DNA from: an uncultured Verrucomicrobiae bacterium
GTDB taxonomy: Bacteria; Verrucomicrobiota; Verrucomicrobiia; Limisphaerales; AAA164-E04
NCBI GenBank assembly: GCA_943788245.1
Contig: CALSPN010000005.1
Span: 1 to 64,000 of the forward strand
Direction of reading: 5' to 3'
DNA length: 64,000 nucleotides
Part shown: piece after piece, positions 36,746 through 46,319 of the stretch
How positions within the stretch are numbered: the stretch's first letter is position 1
Layout of the letters: every line of letters starts with the position of its first letter
Program-made: the position numbers and the translations under genes
The notes under the pieces: model-generated
What the model was told of the DNA's origin: nothing
The model's database searches: none
What the model saw: only the letters and a program-made list of their open reading frames with translations

Positions 36746-37570
36746 ATGAAAGCAAAACCCGGCAATCTATGTTCGCACGTGAGAGAAGGTTTCATCTGGG
36801 CACTGCTGACCTTCATGCTGACAGCAGAACAGATGAAGAGTGACGACAAAGTGCTCGATGCAACGCAAGACGGGCAGCCACTGGTCGCCACGTTTTCTGT
36901 TGTTGCGTTTGATCCTTTGACCGGAGATCTCGGCGTTGCGGTCCAGAGCAAATTTTTTGGTGTGGGCACGGTTGTACCATGGGCGAAGGCGAACGTGGGG
37001 GCGGTGGCTACTCAGAGTTATGCGAATATCACATATGGCCCTGAAGGACTTTCGCTGCTGGAACAAAACATCCATCCCAAAGTTGCACTCATGCAACTCA
37101 CAAATTCCGACAATGACAACGCGTATCGACAGGTAAGCATGATCGACGCGTCAGGGCGCACCAGCTCCTTCACGGGAAGTCGTTGCAATGACTGGGCAGG
37201 ACACATCGCTGGACCGAATTTCGCTGTTCAAGGAAACCTACTGGCAGGTCAGGCTGTCGTTGAGGGCATGGCTAAGGCTTTTGAAACCTCTTCGAACATA
37301 CCTGGAACAGAACTGGCGGATTGGCTCATGGCAAGCTTACACGCTGGCCAGGATGCGGGGGGTGACAGAAGAGGGCGCCAATCCGCTGCTCTGCTTGTTG
37401 TTCGAGCCCATGCGGGTTACGCCGGGATGAATGATCGCTATATCGACCTTCGCGTGGAGGATCACCAGACTCCCATCATGGAACTGGCACGTCTTCTCGA
37501 AATTCATAAACTATTTTATAAGAAAGCACACGAGAACAAACCTGATCGCCTGTTTCAAAAATCTGATTGA
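36746..37570 (+). CDS. DUF1028 family protein, exported
   Basis: 274 aa. A hydrophobic segment at about 16-28 may be a signal anchor. The DUF1028 core follows: ATFSVVAFDPLTGDLGVAVQSKFFGVGTVVPWA, ATQSYANITYGPEGLSLL, FAVQGNLLAGQAVVEGM, GGDRRGRQSAALLVV, DLRVEDHQTPI. The family has an Ntn-hydrolase-like fold and no firmly established reaction. Starts 11 nt after argC and ends 7 nt before the DUF167 gene, so the three are probably one transcript. Confidence 0.88.
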   Translation: MKAKPGNLCSHVREGFIWALLTFMLTAEQMKSDDKVLDATQDGQPLVATFSVVAFDPLTGDLGVAVQSKFFGVGTVVPWAKANVGAVATQSYANITYGPEGLSLLEQNIHPKVALMQLTNSDNDNAYRQVSMIDASGRTSSFTGSRCNDWAGHIAGPNFAVQGNLLAGQAVVEGMAKAFETSSNIPGTELADWLMASLHAGQDAGGDRRGRQSAALLVVRAHAGYAGMNDRYIDLRVEDHQTPIMELARLLEIHKLFYKKAHENKPDRLFQKSD

Positions 37571-37577
37571 ACCCTGC

Positions 37578-37889
37578 ATGAACCCACTGCCCTCGTGCAT
37601 GCGAGAAACCCCGCAAGGTATTGTTCTCTCCGTAAAAATTCAACCCGGAGCCAGTTGTGAGGAATGCGTGGGCCTCCAGGCTGAGGTCTTGAAAATTCGA
37701 GTGACTGCCCCGCCGGTTGACTCAGCTGCCAACAAAGCGCTTATCAAATTTCTTTCAAAAAAGATACGTATCCCGAAATCGCATGTTACCATCGTCAAAG
37801 GAGGTACGTCTCGTCACAAACAAATCCTGCTTGCAGGATTAAAACCTGCGGATCTGGACCCCTCTTTCTTAAAATCCTGTGCCTCCTAG
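37578..37889 (+). CDS. DUF167 (YggU) family protein
   Basis: 103 aa from ATG 37578 (MNPLPSCMRE). Typical YggU core: VKIQPGASCEECVG, LKIRVTAPPVDSAANKALIKFLSK, HVTIVKGGTSRHKQILLAG. Small conserved protein of unknown function, often near trmJ- or argC-like housekeeping genes. Convergent with trmJ, 25 nt apart. Confidence 0.9.
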   Translation: MNPLPSCMRETPQGIVLSVKIQPGASCEECVGLQAEVLKIRVTAPPVDSAANKALIKFLSKKIRIPKSHVTIVKGGTSRHKQILLAGLKPADLDPSFLKSCAS

Positions 37890-37914
37890 TTCCAAATTTA
37901 TCGACTGGGAACGA

Positions 37915-38673
37915 CTAGTCTTGCTTTGAAACATTCTCCAGACTGCGGCGAATCGTGATTTCCACTCGATGCAGCATACCTCGCCACATCCTGATTTCGT
38001 GCTCTGTTGGTTGAGCACGTGCGAAAAAATCATCGAAACGTTTCATGATACCTGTTTCTTGATGCGTTTTCATAAAATCGGTCTGGATAAGGACCGATTC
38101 CAAGTGTTGGCGCAGTCCTGCAAGTTCTTCGACCGTTGCTATGCCCGATCCAACATCCGCACCATGAGTTACGTTGGCTGGCTCGTAATGGCGAGACATT
38201 TCATAAAGCGTCACCATCACTGCATGAGAGAGATTCAATGAAGTAGCCTCTCCATGAGTAGGAATATGAATCAGCGCAGTGCAAAGTGCTAATTCATCAT
38301 TACTCAACCCACTACTTTCTCGTCCAAACAAAAGCCCCATGCGACAAGAATGATCTGGAAAAGCCTGAGCAATATCAGGCAATAAAACAGTTCGATCCTG
38401 TGCCTTGCGGTTTCTTGCAGTGGTGCCACCTACCCAGTGCAAATCATGCAAGGCATCTGTGAGGTGCTCGTGCACACTGGCATTTTTCAGTACTTCCAGA
38501 CCATGAGCTGCACGCTTGACAGCAACCTCACTCAAATGCTCTTCAGGAAGCACAAGTCGCAAGTCGGTCACCCCCATGTTGGCCATAGCCCTGGCCGTTG
38601 CTCCGATGTTCCCGGGATGTGTTGGCTCAACCAATATAACAGAAAGATTTTCAATATTAACCCGAAACGACAT
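37915..38673 (-). CDS. trmJ: tRNA/rRNA methyltransferase of the SpoU family, TrmJ-like
   Basis: 252 aa. SPOUT methyltransferase with VILVEPTHPGNIGATARAMANMG at the N-terminus, LLFGRESSGLSNDEL (motif 2) and IPTHGEATSLNLSHAVMVTLYEM (motif 3, trefoil knot). TrmJ 2'-O-methylates position 32 of tRNAs. The C-terminal about 90 residues form the TrmJ-type extension. A sister SpoU function cannot be excluded. Confidence 0.88.
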   Translation of the reverse strand: MSFRVNIENLSVILVEPTHPGNIGATARAMANMGVTDLRLVLPEEHLSEVAVKRAAHGLEVLKNASVHEHLTDALHDLHWVGGTTARNRKAQDRTVLLPDIAQAFPDHSCRMGLLFGRESSGLSNDELALCTALIHIPTHGEATSLNLSHAVMVTLYEMSRHYEPANVTHGADVGSGIATVEELAGLRQHLESVLIQTDFMKTHQETGIMKRFDDFFARAQPTEHEIRMWRGMLHRVEITIRRSLENVSKQD

Positions 38674-38982
38674 AAGCTTGAAAATGAATCAATTCCTCCC
38701 CCTTTGCCAGTGAATAGAAAAACTTTCCCCTTGCTTTTACGGTTAATATGAAGCAAATACAACAATCAACGCTCGTATCAGTAGAGAGCTTACTGCTTCC
38801 GCTCAACAAAAAGAAAATGGAGAAAGGGGGTAGCATGGAGAGACCCAAAATGTCTACTCCGAGATTTTTTGTTGGAGCATATTTAGGACACCCCACCAAG
38901 GCTTTCCTTCATGCATTAATCTAGAGCTCGTCTGTGATGCGCCCTCATCGGGGGCCGAGCCATTAATGTAAGTAAAAGTATT
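38674..38982. other. Intergenic region, leader of the DEAD-box helicase gene
   Basis: 309 nt between divergent trmJ and the helicase gene. No coding potential seen. The 3' end holds a strong hairpin (38914-38968). A long structured leader would suit cold- or autoregulated helicase expression; this is inference. Confidence 0.45.
38914..38968 (+). promoter_or_regulatory. Nested hairpin directly upstream of the DEAD-box gene
   Basis: Outer stem CATTAAT (38914-38920) / ATTAATG (38962-38968), inner stem GCTCG (38926-38930) / CGAGC (38956-38960), and an inner CCC/GGG pairing. It ends 14 nt before the ATG, next to the ribosome binding area. No T run, so a 5'-UTR control element is more likely than a terminator. 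Confidence 0.45.
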
Positions 38983-40212
38983 ATGTCATTTGAAAATCTG
39001 AATCTGGACGAACGTCTACTGAAAGCAGTCGACGCCTGCGGCTTTACCAAACCTACACCCATTCAGGAACAAGCGATTCCAGTTATCCTTGAAGGTGGTG
39101 ACCTCATGGGCTCAGCCCAAACCGGAACGGGAAAAACAGCGGCCTTCGTATTGCCTATCCTGCATCAAATCATCAACCGCGAACCGGTCAATAAAAGTAT
39201 TGGACCACGCTGTCTGGTGGTGGCTCCAACGCGTGAATTGGCTCAACAGGTCGAAAAAGACGCGGTTGATTACAGCAAATTCATCAAGTTCACACAGGGT
39301 TCTGTTGTGGGAGGTGTTTCCTATGGCCCGCAAATCCAGATGTTAAAGCGTCCTGTCGACATGCTCATAGCGACCCCGGGACGTTTATTGGATCACATGG
39401 GTCAGGGACGCATTGATTTTTCACGCCTTGAATTTCTGGTGCTTGATGAAGCAGATCGCATGCTGGACATGGGATTTATTGGCGACATTCGCAAGATAGT
39501 AGGAGCCGTTCCCGAAAAACGACAGACCCTCTTGTTCTCAGCCACTTTGGAAGGGCCAATTCTCAGGATGGCACAATCGTTCCTGAAAGATCCTGAATCC
39601 ATTTCACTGACGACCAATACCAAGAATCACGAACAGATAGAGCAACGTATCCACTGGGCGGACAATGTATCTCACAAACACGATTTACTGAAGCACTACG
39701 TGGCAGAAGAGGAAATGAGTCAGGCCGTGATTTTCACCTCGACTAAACGTGGGGCCGATGAACTTGTCAACCAGCTGAATAAACGTGGCCAAAAAGCAGC
39801 CGTACTTCACGGCGACCTGCGACAATCAGCCAGAAAGAAAACCATGGATGACATGCATCATGGTAAAATAAAACTTCTAGTTGCAACAGACATCGCCGCT
39901 CGAGGACTGGATTTCAAAAATATCAGTCATGTCATTAACTTTGACCTGCCAAATACAGCTGAGGATTACATCCACCGTGTTGGCAGAACGGGTCGCGCCT
40001 CCGCAACAGGAACAGCGATTTCACTTGTCTGCCGAAAGGACTGGGATTACCTCGTTAGCATCGAACGATTGACTGGAAAAAAACTCAAGAGAGATAACAT
40101 CGAAGGTTTGGAGGCAATATCAAAAGAACCGAAAAATCGCTCCACTTTGGGTAATGCCGGACGCTCTTGGAAACCCAGCAGGCGAGGCAGCATCAAACGC
40201 CGCAGGCGGTAG
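38983..40212 (+). CDS. DEAD-box RNA helicase (RhlE/RhlB type)
   Basis: 409 aa. All core motifs: Q motif FTKPTPIQEQAIP, motif I AQTGTGKT, Ia PTRELAQQ, motif II VLDEADRML, motif III SAT, motif V ATDIAARGLD, motif VI HRVGRTGRA. Short basic tail (SRRGSIKRRRR) for RNA binding. ATP-dependent RNA unwinding in ribosome assembly or mRNA decay. Followed by a strong terminator inside the convergent moaC 3' end. Confidence 0.96.
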   Translation: MSFENLNLDERLLKAVDACGFTKPTPIQEQAIPVILEGGDLMGSAQTGTGKTAAFVLPILHQIINREPVNKSIGPRCLVVAPTRELAQQVEKDAVDYSKFIKFTQGSVVGGVSYGPQIQMLKRPVDMLIATPGRLLDHMGQGRIDFSRLEFLVLDEADRMLDMGFIGDIRKIVGAVPEKRQTLLFSATLEGPILRMAQSFLKDPESISLTTNTKNHEQIEQRIHWADNVSHKHDLLKHYVAEEEMSQAVIFTSTKRGADELVNQLNKRGQKAAVLHGDLRQSARKKTMDDMHHGKIKLLVATDIAARGLDFKNISHVINFDLPNTAEDYIHRVGRTGRASATGTAISLVCRKDWDYLVSIERLTGKKLKRDNIEGLEAISKEPKNRSTLGNAGRSWKPSRRGSIKRRRR

Positions 40213-40228
40213 CCATTCAGAAAGCCAC

Positions 40229-40257
40229 TGAACTGCTCTAAGCCAGAGCAGTTTTTG
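40229..40257 (+). terminator. Rho-independent terminator of the DEAD-box gene
   Basis: Stem ACTGCTCT (40232-40239), loop AAGCC, AGAGCAGT (40244-40251), followed by TTTTGTTTTTTT. The hairpin overlaps the last codons of moaC on the other strand. Confidence 0.88.
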
Positions 40258-40699
40258 TTTTTTTGACAAGACGGATATCGCCAATCTTCATGGTTTTATC
40301 CACTGCCTTGCACATGTCATATATCGTCAGGGCTGCCATACTGACGGCCGTAAGTGCCTCCATTTCAATCCCGGTTGCAGCAGCTATTTTGGCGGACGCT
40401 GTGATATGAACACGATCCCGGCTGTCCGGAATGGACATCGCGACTTCACAGTGGGTGATTGGCAAGGGATGACACAAGGGAATCAATTCTCCGGTTTTCT
40501 TTGCGGCCATGATTCCTGCGAGTCGAGCCGAGGCCAGAACGTTGCCTTTGGCGATCGCATTGGACTCTATCTTGTTGAGGGTCTCCGCTTGCACGTAAAT
40601 ACTGCCTTCAGCAATTGCTTCACGCAGGACGACCGGTTTGTGAGTAACATCTACCATGGATGCTTCACCTTTTGCATTGATATGAGTTAAATCAGACAT
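40238..40699 (-). CDS. moaC: Cyclic pyranopterin monophosphate synthase MoaC
   Basis: 153 aa from ATG 40699 (MSDLTHINAKGEASMVDVT); in-frame ATGs further upstream fall in panB. Marks: KKTGELIPLCHPLPITH (substrate pocket) and GIEMEALTAVSMAALTIYDMCKAVDK. Second step of molybdenum cofactor synthesis. Follows panB by 38 nt on the same strand. No other moa genes are in the window. Confidence 0.96.
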   Translation of the reverse strand: MSDLTHINAKGEASMVDVTHKPVVLREAIAEGSIYVQAETLNKIESNAIAKGNVLASARLAGIMAAKKTGELIPLCHPLPITHCEVAMSIPDSRDRVHITASAKIAAATGIEMEALTAVSMAALTIYDMCKAVDKTMKIGDIRLVKKTKTALA

Positions 40700-40737
40700 T
40701 TGAAAAATAAGGATTATCTTTAAAAAGCAGGCAAGGT

Positions 40738-41529
40738 TTAATCCAGCGAAGGTGTTTGCCTTTTCGCATAAAGCAACTCCCAATCGTTTTGCCAATCCTT
40801 GACAGCTGCTTTCATCAAAGTGGCAGCATCCAGTCTTGGTTTTACAAATTTCGGACGAAACCATGGAAATGTTCCCACCAGATCATGCGTTACCAGAATC
40901 TGACCATCGCAGCCATTGCCAGATCCAATGCCTATGGTTGGATAAGACACTGAATGGGTGATTTCCTCGGTCAAGCTGTGCTCGACAAGTTCAAGAACAA
41001 CCGCAAAAATTCCTACTGAATCGAGAAATGCAGCGTCGTCCTTCAGCTTTTGCTGCTCTTCCCCAGAACGGCCCTTGATGCGATATGTCCCTTCTTCAAG
41101 AATATGCTGAGGTAACATGCCCAAGTGCCCGACACATGGAATACCTGCGCTACAAATGGCCTTGATCTGCGCTCCTATCTCTTGTCCACCCTCTAGTTTC
41201 ACGGCATGAGCTCCGGCATCAAGCAAGCGTCTGGCATTGCGAACCGCTTGCTCACTTGATTGATAGCTTTGATAGGGCATGTCCCCTACCAGACAGCTCT
41301 TGGGATTGGCCCTGGCGGCGGCTTTGACATGATGAAGCATGTCATCCATCGTGACATGTGTGGTGTCCGGATAACCGAGCACAACCATTCCCAGAGAATC
41401 ACCAACCAGCAGCATTGGAATACCAAGCTCATCCAACATCCTTGTCATGGGATAATCATAAACCGTCAACGCAGACAAAAAATGCCTGCGCTTGCTCGCC
41501 TTGATCATTTCAGGGGTCCAAATTTTCAT
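40738..41529 (-). CDS. panB: 3-methyl-2-oxobutanoate hydroxymethyltransferase
   Basis: 263 aa, usual length. Family blocks: LTVYDYPMTRMLDELGIPMLLVGDSLGMVVLGY, TMDDMLHHVKAAAR, DMPYQSYQ, AVKLEGG, GHLGMLPQ, IGIGSGNGCDGQILVTHDL. Transfers a hydroxymethyl group to ketoisovalerate for pantothenate and CoA synthesis. Divergent from ribD; probably co-transcribed with moaC. Confidence 0.96.
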   Translation of the reverse strand: MKIWTPEMIKASKRRHFLSALTVYDYPMTRMLDELGIPMLLVGDSLGMVVLGYPDTTHVTMDDMLHHVKAAARANPKSCLVGDMPYQSYQSSEQAVRNARRLLDAGAHAVKLEGGQEIGAQIKAICSAGIPCVGHLGMLPQHILEEGTYRIKGRSGEEQQKLKDDAAFLDSVGIFAVVLELVEHSLTEEITHSVSYPTIGIGSGNGCDGQILVTHDLVGTFPWFRPKFVKPRLDAATLMKAAVKDWQNDWELLYAKRQTPSLD

Positions 41530-41643
41530 CTTCCGGCGACACTATTCCTGCGCAGCCATCAATTTGCAATAGCAGGGAATGGCGCCAGAATGAAAATTCC
41601 GTGATTGTTTTTAGGAAGTATCTTCTCTCAGAATAGGCAAAGA

Positions 41644-42774
41644 ATGTCCAACCATCAAAAAGAGACTGACATCCGTTTCATGCGCCGGGCACTCCAGCTG
41701 GCAAAACGAGGCTATGGCAAAGTGTCTCCAAACCCAATGGTCGGGGCGGTGCTGGTAAGTCACCATGAAATCATAGGCGAAGGATGGCACCAGAAAGCAG
41801 GTAGTCCCCATGCTGAGATCAATGCATTGGAGGACGCGAAAAAAAAAGGGCATGCTACCCATTTATCGACACTTTATGTGAGCCTTGAACCTTGCTCCAC
41901 AACCGGCCGCACTCCTCCCTGCACTGACGCGATCATGCGATCAAGCATTCAACGCGTGGTGATCGCCTGCGAGGATCCCAACCCAGCCCACGCAGGAAAG
42001 GGAGTCAAGATTCTGGAGGACAAAGGTCTTGAAGTGATCACCGAAGTTTTAAGAGACAAGGCCAGGGGATTGAACCAGAATTTCTTTCATTGGATTTGTC
42101 AAGGTCGTCCGCGGGTCACCATAAAAGCAGCAATGACTCTGGATGGAAAAATTGCAACTTCCTCAGGACAATCCAAATGGATCACAGGCTCAGGTGCGCG
42201 TAAACATGCCATGAAACTAAGATATGGCATGGATGCGATGCTGGTGGGTATTGAGACAGTGATCGCTGACGATCCAAGCCTGACAGTGCGTCTTGGATCT
42301 GGCACCAAACCATCAAAAAAGTGTCTCCGCATTGTCCTGGATTCAAAAGCGAGGACACCGATAAACAGCAAGCTACTGACTGACGAATGGAATGATTGGA
42401 CTCGCATTGTTGTTTCAGAATCAGCGCCCGCAAAAAGAGTTGATAGCATTCAAGCAAAAGCGCAGGTCTGGGTTTCTCCCAACGAAGGACGCATCGACCT
42501 TGGATGGTTGCTCGACCGCATGGGAAAAGAAGGTGTGACATCACTCCTGGTCGAAGGCGGAGGTGAAGTGAATGCCGCTTTCCTGCAACAGAACCTGGCA
42601 CAGGAAGCCGTTTTTTATTATGCACCCAAGATCCTGGGGGGGAATCATGCTCGCAGGGGAATCGCGGGATCTGGCGCAAGATCACTCGAAGAGGCTACTC
42701 GGCTCACGAACACCAAATGGAAACAAGTCGGGGATGATCTCGTGATGAAAGCAGAGATCATGACATCATTCTAA
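41644..42774 (+). CDS. ribD: Bifunctional riboflavin deaminase-reductase RibD
   Basis: 376 aa from ATG 41644 (MSNHQKETDIRFM). N-terminal deaminase domain with zinc ligands PHAEINALEDA and EPCSTTGRTPPCTDAI; C-terminal reductase domain (FFHWICQGRPRVTIKAAMTLDGKIA ... LLVEGGGEVNAAFL). Converts the GTP-derived pyrimidine in two riboflavin steps. No FMN riboswitch is seen in the 114-nt upstream gap. Convergent with the membrane-protein gene by 5 nt. Confidence 0.95.
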   Translation: MSNHQKETDIRFMRRALQLAKRGYGKVSPNPMVGAVLVSHHEIIGEGWHQKAGSPHAEINALEDAKKKGHATHLSTLYVSLEPCSTTGRTPPCTDAIMRSSIQRVVIACEDPNPAHAGKGVKILEDKGLEVITEVLRDKARGLNQNFFHWICQGRPRVTIKAAMTLDGKIATSSGQSKWITGSGARKHAMKLRYGMDAMLVGIETVIADDPSLTVRLGSGTKPSKKCLRIVLDSKARTPINSKLLTDEWNDWTRIVVSESAPAKRVDSIQAKAQVWVSPNEGRIDLGWLLDRMGKEGVTSLLVEGGGEVNAAFLQQNLAQEAVFYYAPKILGGNHARRGIAGSGARSLEEATRLTNTKWKQVGDDLVMKAEIMTSF

Positions 42775-42779
42775 ATCAG

Positions 42780-43412
42780 TCAGCGCAAAGCACTGGTGCG
42801 CGCAATCCAGAAGGCAGGACCGATGCCACCACCAAAGAAGAAACCGTAGGCGACGCCCCATGCCACGGCTCCCCAGGGCATCGACATGTGCGCATGAAGC
42901 CACGACCCGATGAAATAACCCGTCATATTGGAAATTGCCAGAACCACCCAGACCCTGTGCCATGCTTTCAGGTTCTTGAAGGCACGGCAAATCAAAACAG
43001 CCATCCCAAGTGATCCAAACACCGCTGCCAGCCACTCTCCAGTTGCGTTTTTGAAGGCCATCCAGACCGCGATCCATAACAGTGCATAAACAGCAAACGA
43101 AAGGGAAAACACTTTAAAAAACCTCACCCTTTGACGCGTGCCAGGGATCAGGCCTCTCATTGATTCACACCCGATACCCAGATAGATGACCATCCAGGCG
43201 AGGTAAGCTCCTATTTCCCCGAGAGTCCCGTAGAACCATTTTCCCAGAAAGGCCCAGGAGCCAAAAACCACCATGCTTGCAAGACCAAACCCAAGCACAC
43301 CCGTTCGCCAGGCATCCCAAATACTTTGCTCGACCGGGTGTGACCGACTGCTGTCATCGATCGCTGGATCTTGCGAGTGCGTGTCTGGTGTCCGATGCTC
43401 AGATTCCATCAA
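42780..43412 (-). CDS. Multi-pass membrane protein of unknown function
   Basis: 210 aa. A polar N-terminal 30 residues (HRTPDTHSQDPAIDDSSRSH) precede about five to six helices: VLGFGLASMVVFGSWAFLG, EIGAYLAWMVIYLGI, FSLSFAVYALLWIAVWMAF, FGSLGMAVLICRAF, WVVLAISNMTGYFIG, WGVAYGFFFGGGIGPAFWI. I do not recognise a family. Follows gnd on the same strand with a hairpin in between. Confidence 0.72.
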   Translation of the reverse strand: MMESEHRTPDTHSQDPAIDDSSRSHPVEQSIWDAWRTGVLGFGLASMVVFGSWAFLGKWFYGTLGEIGAYLAWMVIYLGIGCESMRGLIPGTRQRVRFFKVFSLSFAVYALLWIAVWMAFKNATGEWLAAVFGSLGMAVLICRAFKNLKAWHRVWVVLAISNMTGYFIGSWLHAHMSMPWGAVAWGVAYGFFFGGGIGPAFWIARTSALR

Positions 43413-43484
43413 ATCATTCCTGAGTTTTCATGTGCAAATTGGCAAGATGATTCCCTCATAAAAGGTATCGAGATGAGGTGAATT

Positions 43485-43518
43485 CTCCCCAAAAAGGTTG
43501 GATGTCTTTTTGGGGAGA
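43485..43518. terminator. Strong hairpin after gnd
   Basis: TCTCCCCAAAAAG / CTTTTTGGGGAGA, 13-bp perfect arms with an 8-nt loop, 12 nt past the gnd stop. No trailing T run outside the stem, but the A/T tracts lie in the arms. Probably ends gnd transcription and partly insulates the downstream membrane-protein gene. Confidence 0.55.
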
Positions 43519-43529
43519 GATCAAAAAGG

Positions 43530-44984
43530 TTAGACGTTATAGGTCGAAGATGAGACACGACCACCCGTTCCTGTCCAGTTCGTATGGAAAAACTCCCCGC
43601 GTGGTTTATCGACACGCTCGTAAGTATGCGCACCGAAATAGTCACGCTGCGCCTGAAGGAGGTTGGCCGGCAAACGCTCAGATCGATAACTGTCGTAAAA
43701 ATTCAAGGCTGTTGCAAACGCTGGAACCGGAATCCCCTTCTTCACTGCCGTCGCGATCACATTGCGCCAACCGCGCTGGCTGGATCTGATTTCTTTTTTG
43801 AAATAGGGATCCAACATCAGGTTGGCAAGACGAGGCCGCTTGTCATAAGCCTCCTTGATCTTACCAAGGAACTGACTACGAATAATACACCCGCCTCGCC
43901 ACATCAGAGCAATGCCGCCATAGTTGAGTTTCCAACCATTTTCCTGTGCAGCCGCTCGCAGGAGCATGTATCCCTGAGCGTATGAAACAATCTTTGAAGC
44001 ATAGAGAGCCTGCCGGATATCCTCAATAAACTTGGCTCTGTCGGTTTTGATAACCGGCTTGGGACCTCGTAATTTTTTAGAGGCGGCAATCCGTTCATCT
44101 TTCATGGCAGAAACACAGCGACTGAACACAGCTTCAGCAATCATGGTGATGGGTATACCAAGGTCCGCAGATGAAATGACGGTCCATTTACCTGTCCCTT
44201 TTTGCCCTGCCGTATCCAGAATCTTGTCCACTAATGGACCCCCGTCTTCATCTTTATGCGCAAGAATGTCCCGAGTAATTTCAACCAGGTAAGAATCCAG
44301 CACTCCTTCATTCCACTCGGCGAACACTTCATGCATTTCGTCGGGCGTCATCCCCAGTCCAACCGACATCAGTTGATAAGCCTCACAGATCAGCTGCATG
44401 TCACCATATTCAATACCATTGTGAACCATCTTCACGTAGTGACCCGCGCCATCTTCACCCACCCAGTCGCAGCAAGGTGCACCATCGTCGACTTTAGCCG
44501 ATATCGATTGAAAAATGTCTTTCACATGAGGCCATGCGGACTTGGAACCTCCGGGCATGATGGAAGGGCCACGACGTGCCCCCTCTTCTCCACCGCTCAC
44601 CCCTGTCCCAATGAATTGCATGCCCTTGCTCTCAAGATACTGCGTTCTTCGAGAACTGTCCTGATAGAGTGAATTACCACCGTCAATAATGATGTCACCC
44701 GGCTCCAGAAAGGGGAGCAGCTGCTCTATGAAATCATCCACTGGTTGCCCCGCCTTGACGAGTAGCATCACGCGCCGGGGTCGTTTGAGCTGTGCGACAA
44801 ACTCTTCGATGCTTTGCGCACCGATGATATTTGTGTCTTTGGCTTCATTGGCAAGAAAATCATCCACCTTAGAAACGGTACGGTTGTAAACTGAGACCAC
44901 AAAACCATGGTCGTTCATGTTCAGGACGAGGTTCTGCCCCATCACTGCCAATCCGATTAATCCAATATCAGCTGTTGCTTCCAT
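43530..44984 (-). CDS. gnd: 6-phosphogluconate dehydrogenase, decarboxylating
   Basis: 484 aa. NADP-binding start [58 protein letters not shown], catalytic [27 protein letters not shown] and the C-terminal [17 protein letters not shown]. Oxidative pentose-phosphate step giving ribulose-5-phosphate, NADPH and CO2. Full length. Confidence 0.97.
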   Translation of the reverse strand: MEATADIGLIGLAVMGQNLVLNMNDHGFVVSVYNRTVSKVDDFLANEAKDTNIIGAQSIEEFVAQLKRPRRVMLLVKAGQPVDDFIEQLLPFLEPGDIIIDGGNSLYQDSSRRTQYLESKGMQFIGTGVSGGEEGARRGPSIMPGGSKSAWPHVKDIFQSISAKVDDGAPCCDWVGEDGAGHYVKMVHNGIEYGDMQLICEAYQLMSVGLGMTPDEMHEVFAEWNEGVLDSYLVEITRDILAHKDEDGGPLVDKILDTAGQKGTGKWTVISSADLGIPITMIAEAVFSRCVSAMKDERIAASKKLRGPKPVIKTDRAKFIEDIRQALYASKIVSYAQGYMLLRAAAQENGWKLNYGGIALMWRGGCIIRSQFLGKIKEAYDKRPRLANLMLDPYFKKEIRSSQRGWRNVIATAVKKGIPVPAFATALNFYDSYRSERLPANLLQAQRDYFGAHTYERVDKPRGEFFHTNWTGTGGRVSSSTYNV

Positions 44985-45214
44985 AAAAGAGGACTTTGAT
45001 AGCCGAAGTATGGAAGAATTTCAGTAAAAATCGTGATGAAACAGCATTTTTTGTGTCATTCAGCCAGTGGTGAAGGATGAGTTACACTACTGGATTAGCC
45101 GGTATAATGGCCAAAAACGACGGTTTTTCGGCGCTCTGATGAAAAAGTTTAAAAAAAACTCATTTTTCACGTGACAGAAAAACGAGTTTCCTTAATGTTG
45201 GTCGCCCATTGGGA

Positions 45215-45290
45215 GACCCTATCGTCTAGTGGTCTAGGACACCGCCCTTTCACGGCGGTAACCCGGGTTCGAACCCCGGTAGGGTCGCCA
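45215..45290 (+). tRNA. tRNA-Glu (anticodon TTC), CCA encoded
   Basis: Cloverleaf visible: acceptor GACCCTA / TAGGGTC, D arm CGTCTAGTGGTCTAGGACA, anticodon stem ACCGCC / GGCGGT around loop CTTTCAC (anticodon TTC), T arm CCGGGTTCGAACCCCGG, discriminator G45287, then CCA 45288-45290. The 3' end borders integrated-element debris. Confidence 0.96.
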
Positions 45291-45533
45291 TCTCCCATTA
45301 AGTATTTCTCTTAGAGGAATTTCTATCAGGTCTCCGTCCCTTGACTGTGCGATAGCATAACACCTATGCATAACATGTGTGTCCGTGTTCAGGGTATCCA
45401 AACGCATTTGGAGATGTTGAAGCAGAATAAACAGAGCAACAATAGACCTGTGCAATAAACGGTTAGGAGGGTGAAATCAAACATCAGTAGCCCCAAAACA
45501 GCGCGATAATCTGTTCCAGCCTCTTGATACACC

Positions 45534-46055
45534 TCAAAACCGCCTCAAGTCACACCACAACCAGAGCTTTCGCTGAGAGCTCAGAATCGCGGTTACAGAG
45601 TTGACCTGAATCACCTTGCTCTGTTGTCCATGTGATCGAGCCAAACCACCAATGACCCTCTCAGCCCGCTTGGACAATAGCTCCAAGGCTCGTTCACGTT
45701 TCAGGATGGCATCAATACGACGAGGCATCGGCATGCGACGAATCCAGTCCAACGTGTCCATGACATCCAGGCTCATGACGCGTTCGTATTCTGCTGGCAC
45801 TTGGTCAGTGTCCATATCGTCGTTACAGGGCCGATCCTGACCTTCGGGGCCATCCCACATGTAGCGGCGTTTCCACTCGCGAACGGTGCCTGGCTTGATG
45901 TCCAGCAACACACCGACCTCGGCAGAGGTCTTGCCGGCTTCAACCAGTTCCTTGGCTTGTCTGCGGATGTCCAGGGGAGTGAAGACATGGCGGTATGTTA
46001 CCTGAACCTTTGGAGAGGTACAAGATCCTAGTGCCGTAACCAACCAGCTCAACAT
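45534..46055 (-). CDS. HTH protein resembling phage terminase small subunit
   Basis: 173 aa from ATG 46055; the true start is uncertain because the first residues (MLSWLVTALGSC) look like a lipoprotein leader, not the start of a DNA-binding protein. The segment DIRRQAKELVEAGKTSAEVGVLLDIKPGTVREWKRR is an HTH of the kind at the N-terminus of phage terminase small subunits (gpP-related). The middle is charged (ERVMSLDVMDTLDWIRRMPMPRRIDAILKRERALELL). The last about 15 residues (ILSSQRKLWLWCDLRRF) look out of frame, suggesting truncation. Confidence 0.45.
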   Translation of the reverse strand: MLSWLVTALGSCTSPKVQVTYRHVFTPLDIRRQAKELVEAGKTSAEVGVLLDIKPGTVREWKRRYMWDGPEGQDRPCNDDMDTDQVPAEYERVMSLDVMDTLDWIRRMPMPRRIDAILKRERALELLSKRAERVIGGLARSHGQQSKVIQVNSVTAILSSQRKLWLWCDLRRF

Positions 46056-46319
46056 TATGGGTATGATGAGGACGATTTTCCAATGATGCTTGGTGAGGCT
46101 TATTGTGCAGGTGAAATTAACGAAATTCCTCAAGATTTGTTTGATCTCTGACGCTGAGTGGTAATGGTCGCAAGCTAGGAAAAGCACGTCTCGGGCCAGC
46201 TGTTATGCAAGATTCAAAATAGGGAACAGCTACAAAATTGGGTTAGAATTGTAAGAGCCATATTTATTTCTAGTCATCGTCTAAAATATATTGAGGTGAT
46301 ACCTAACCAAGCCCACACA

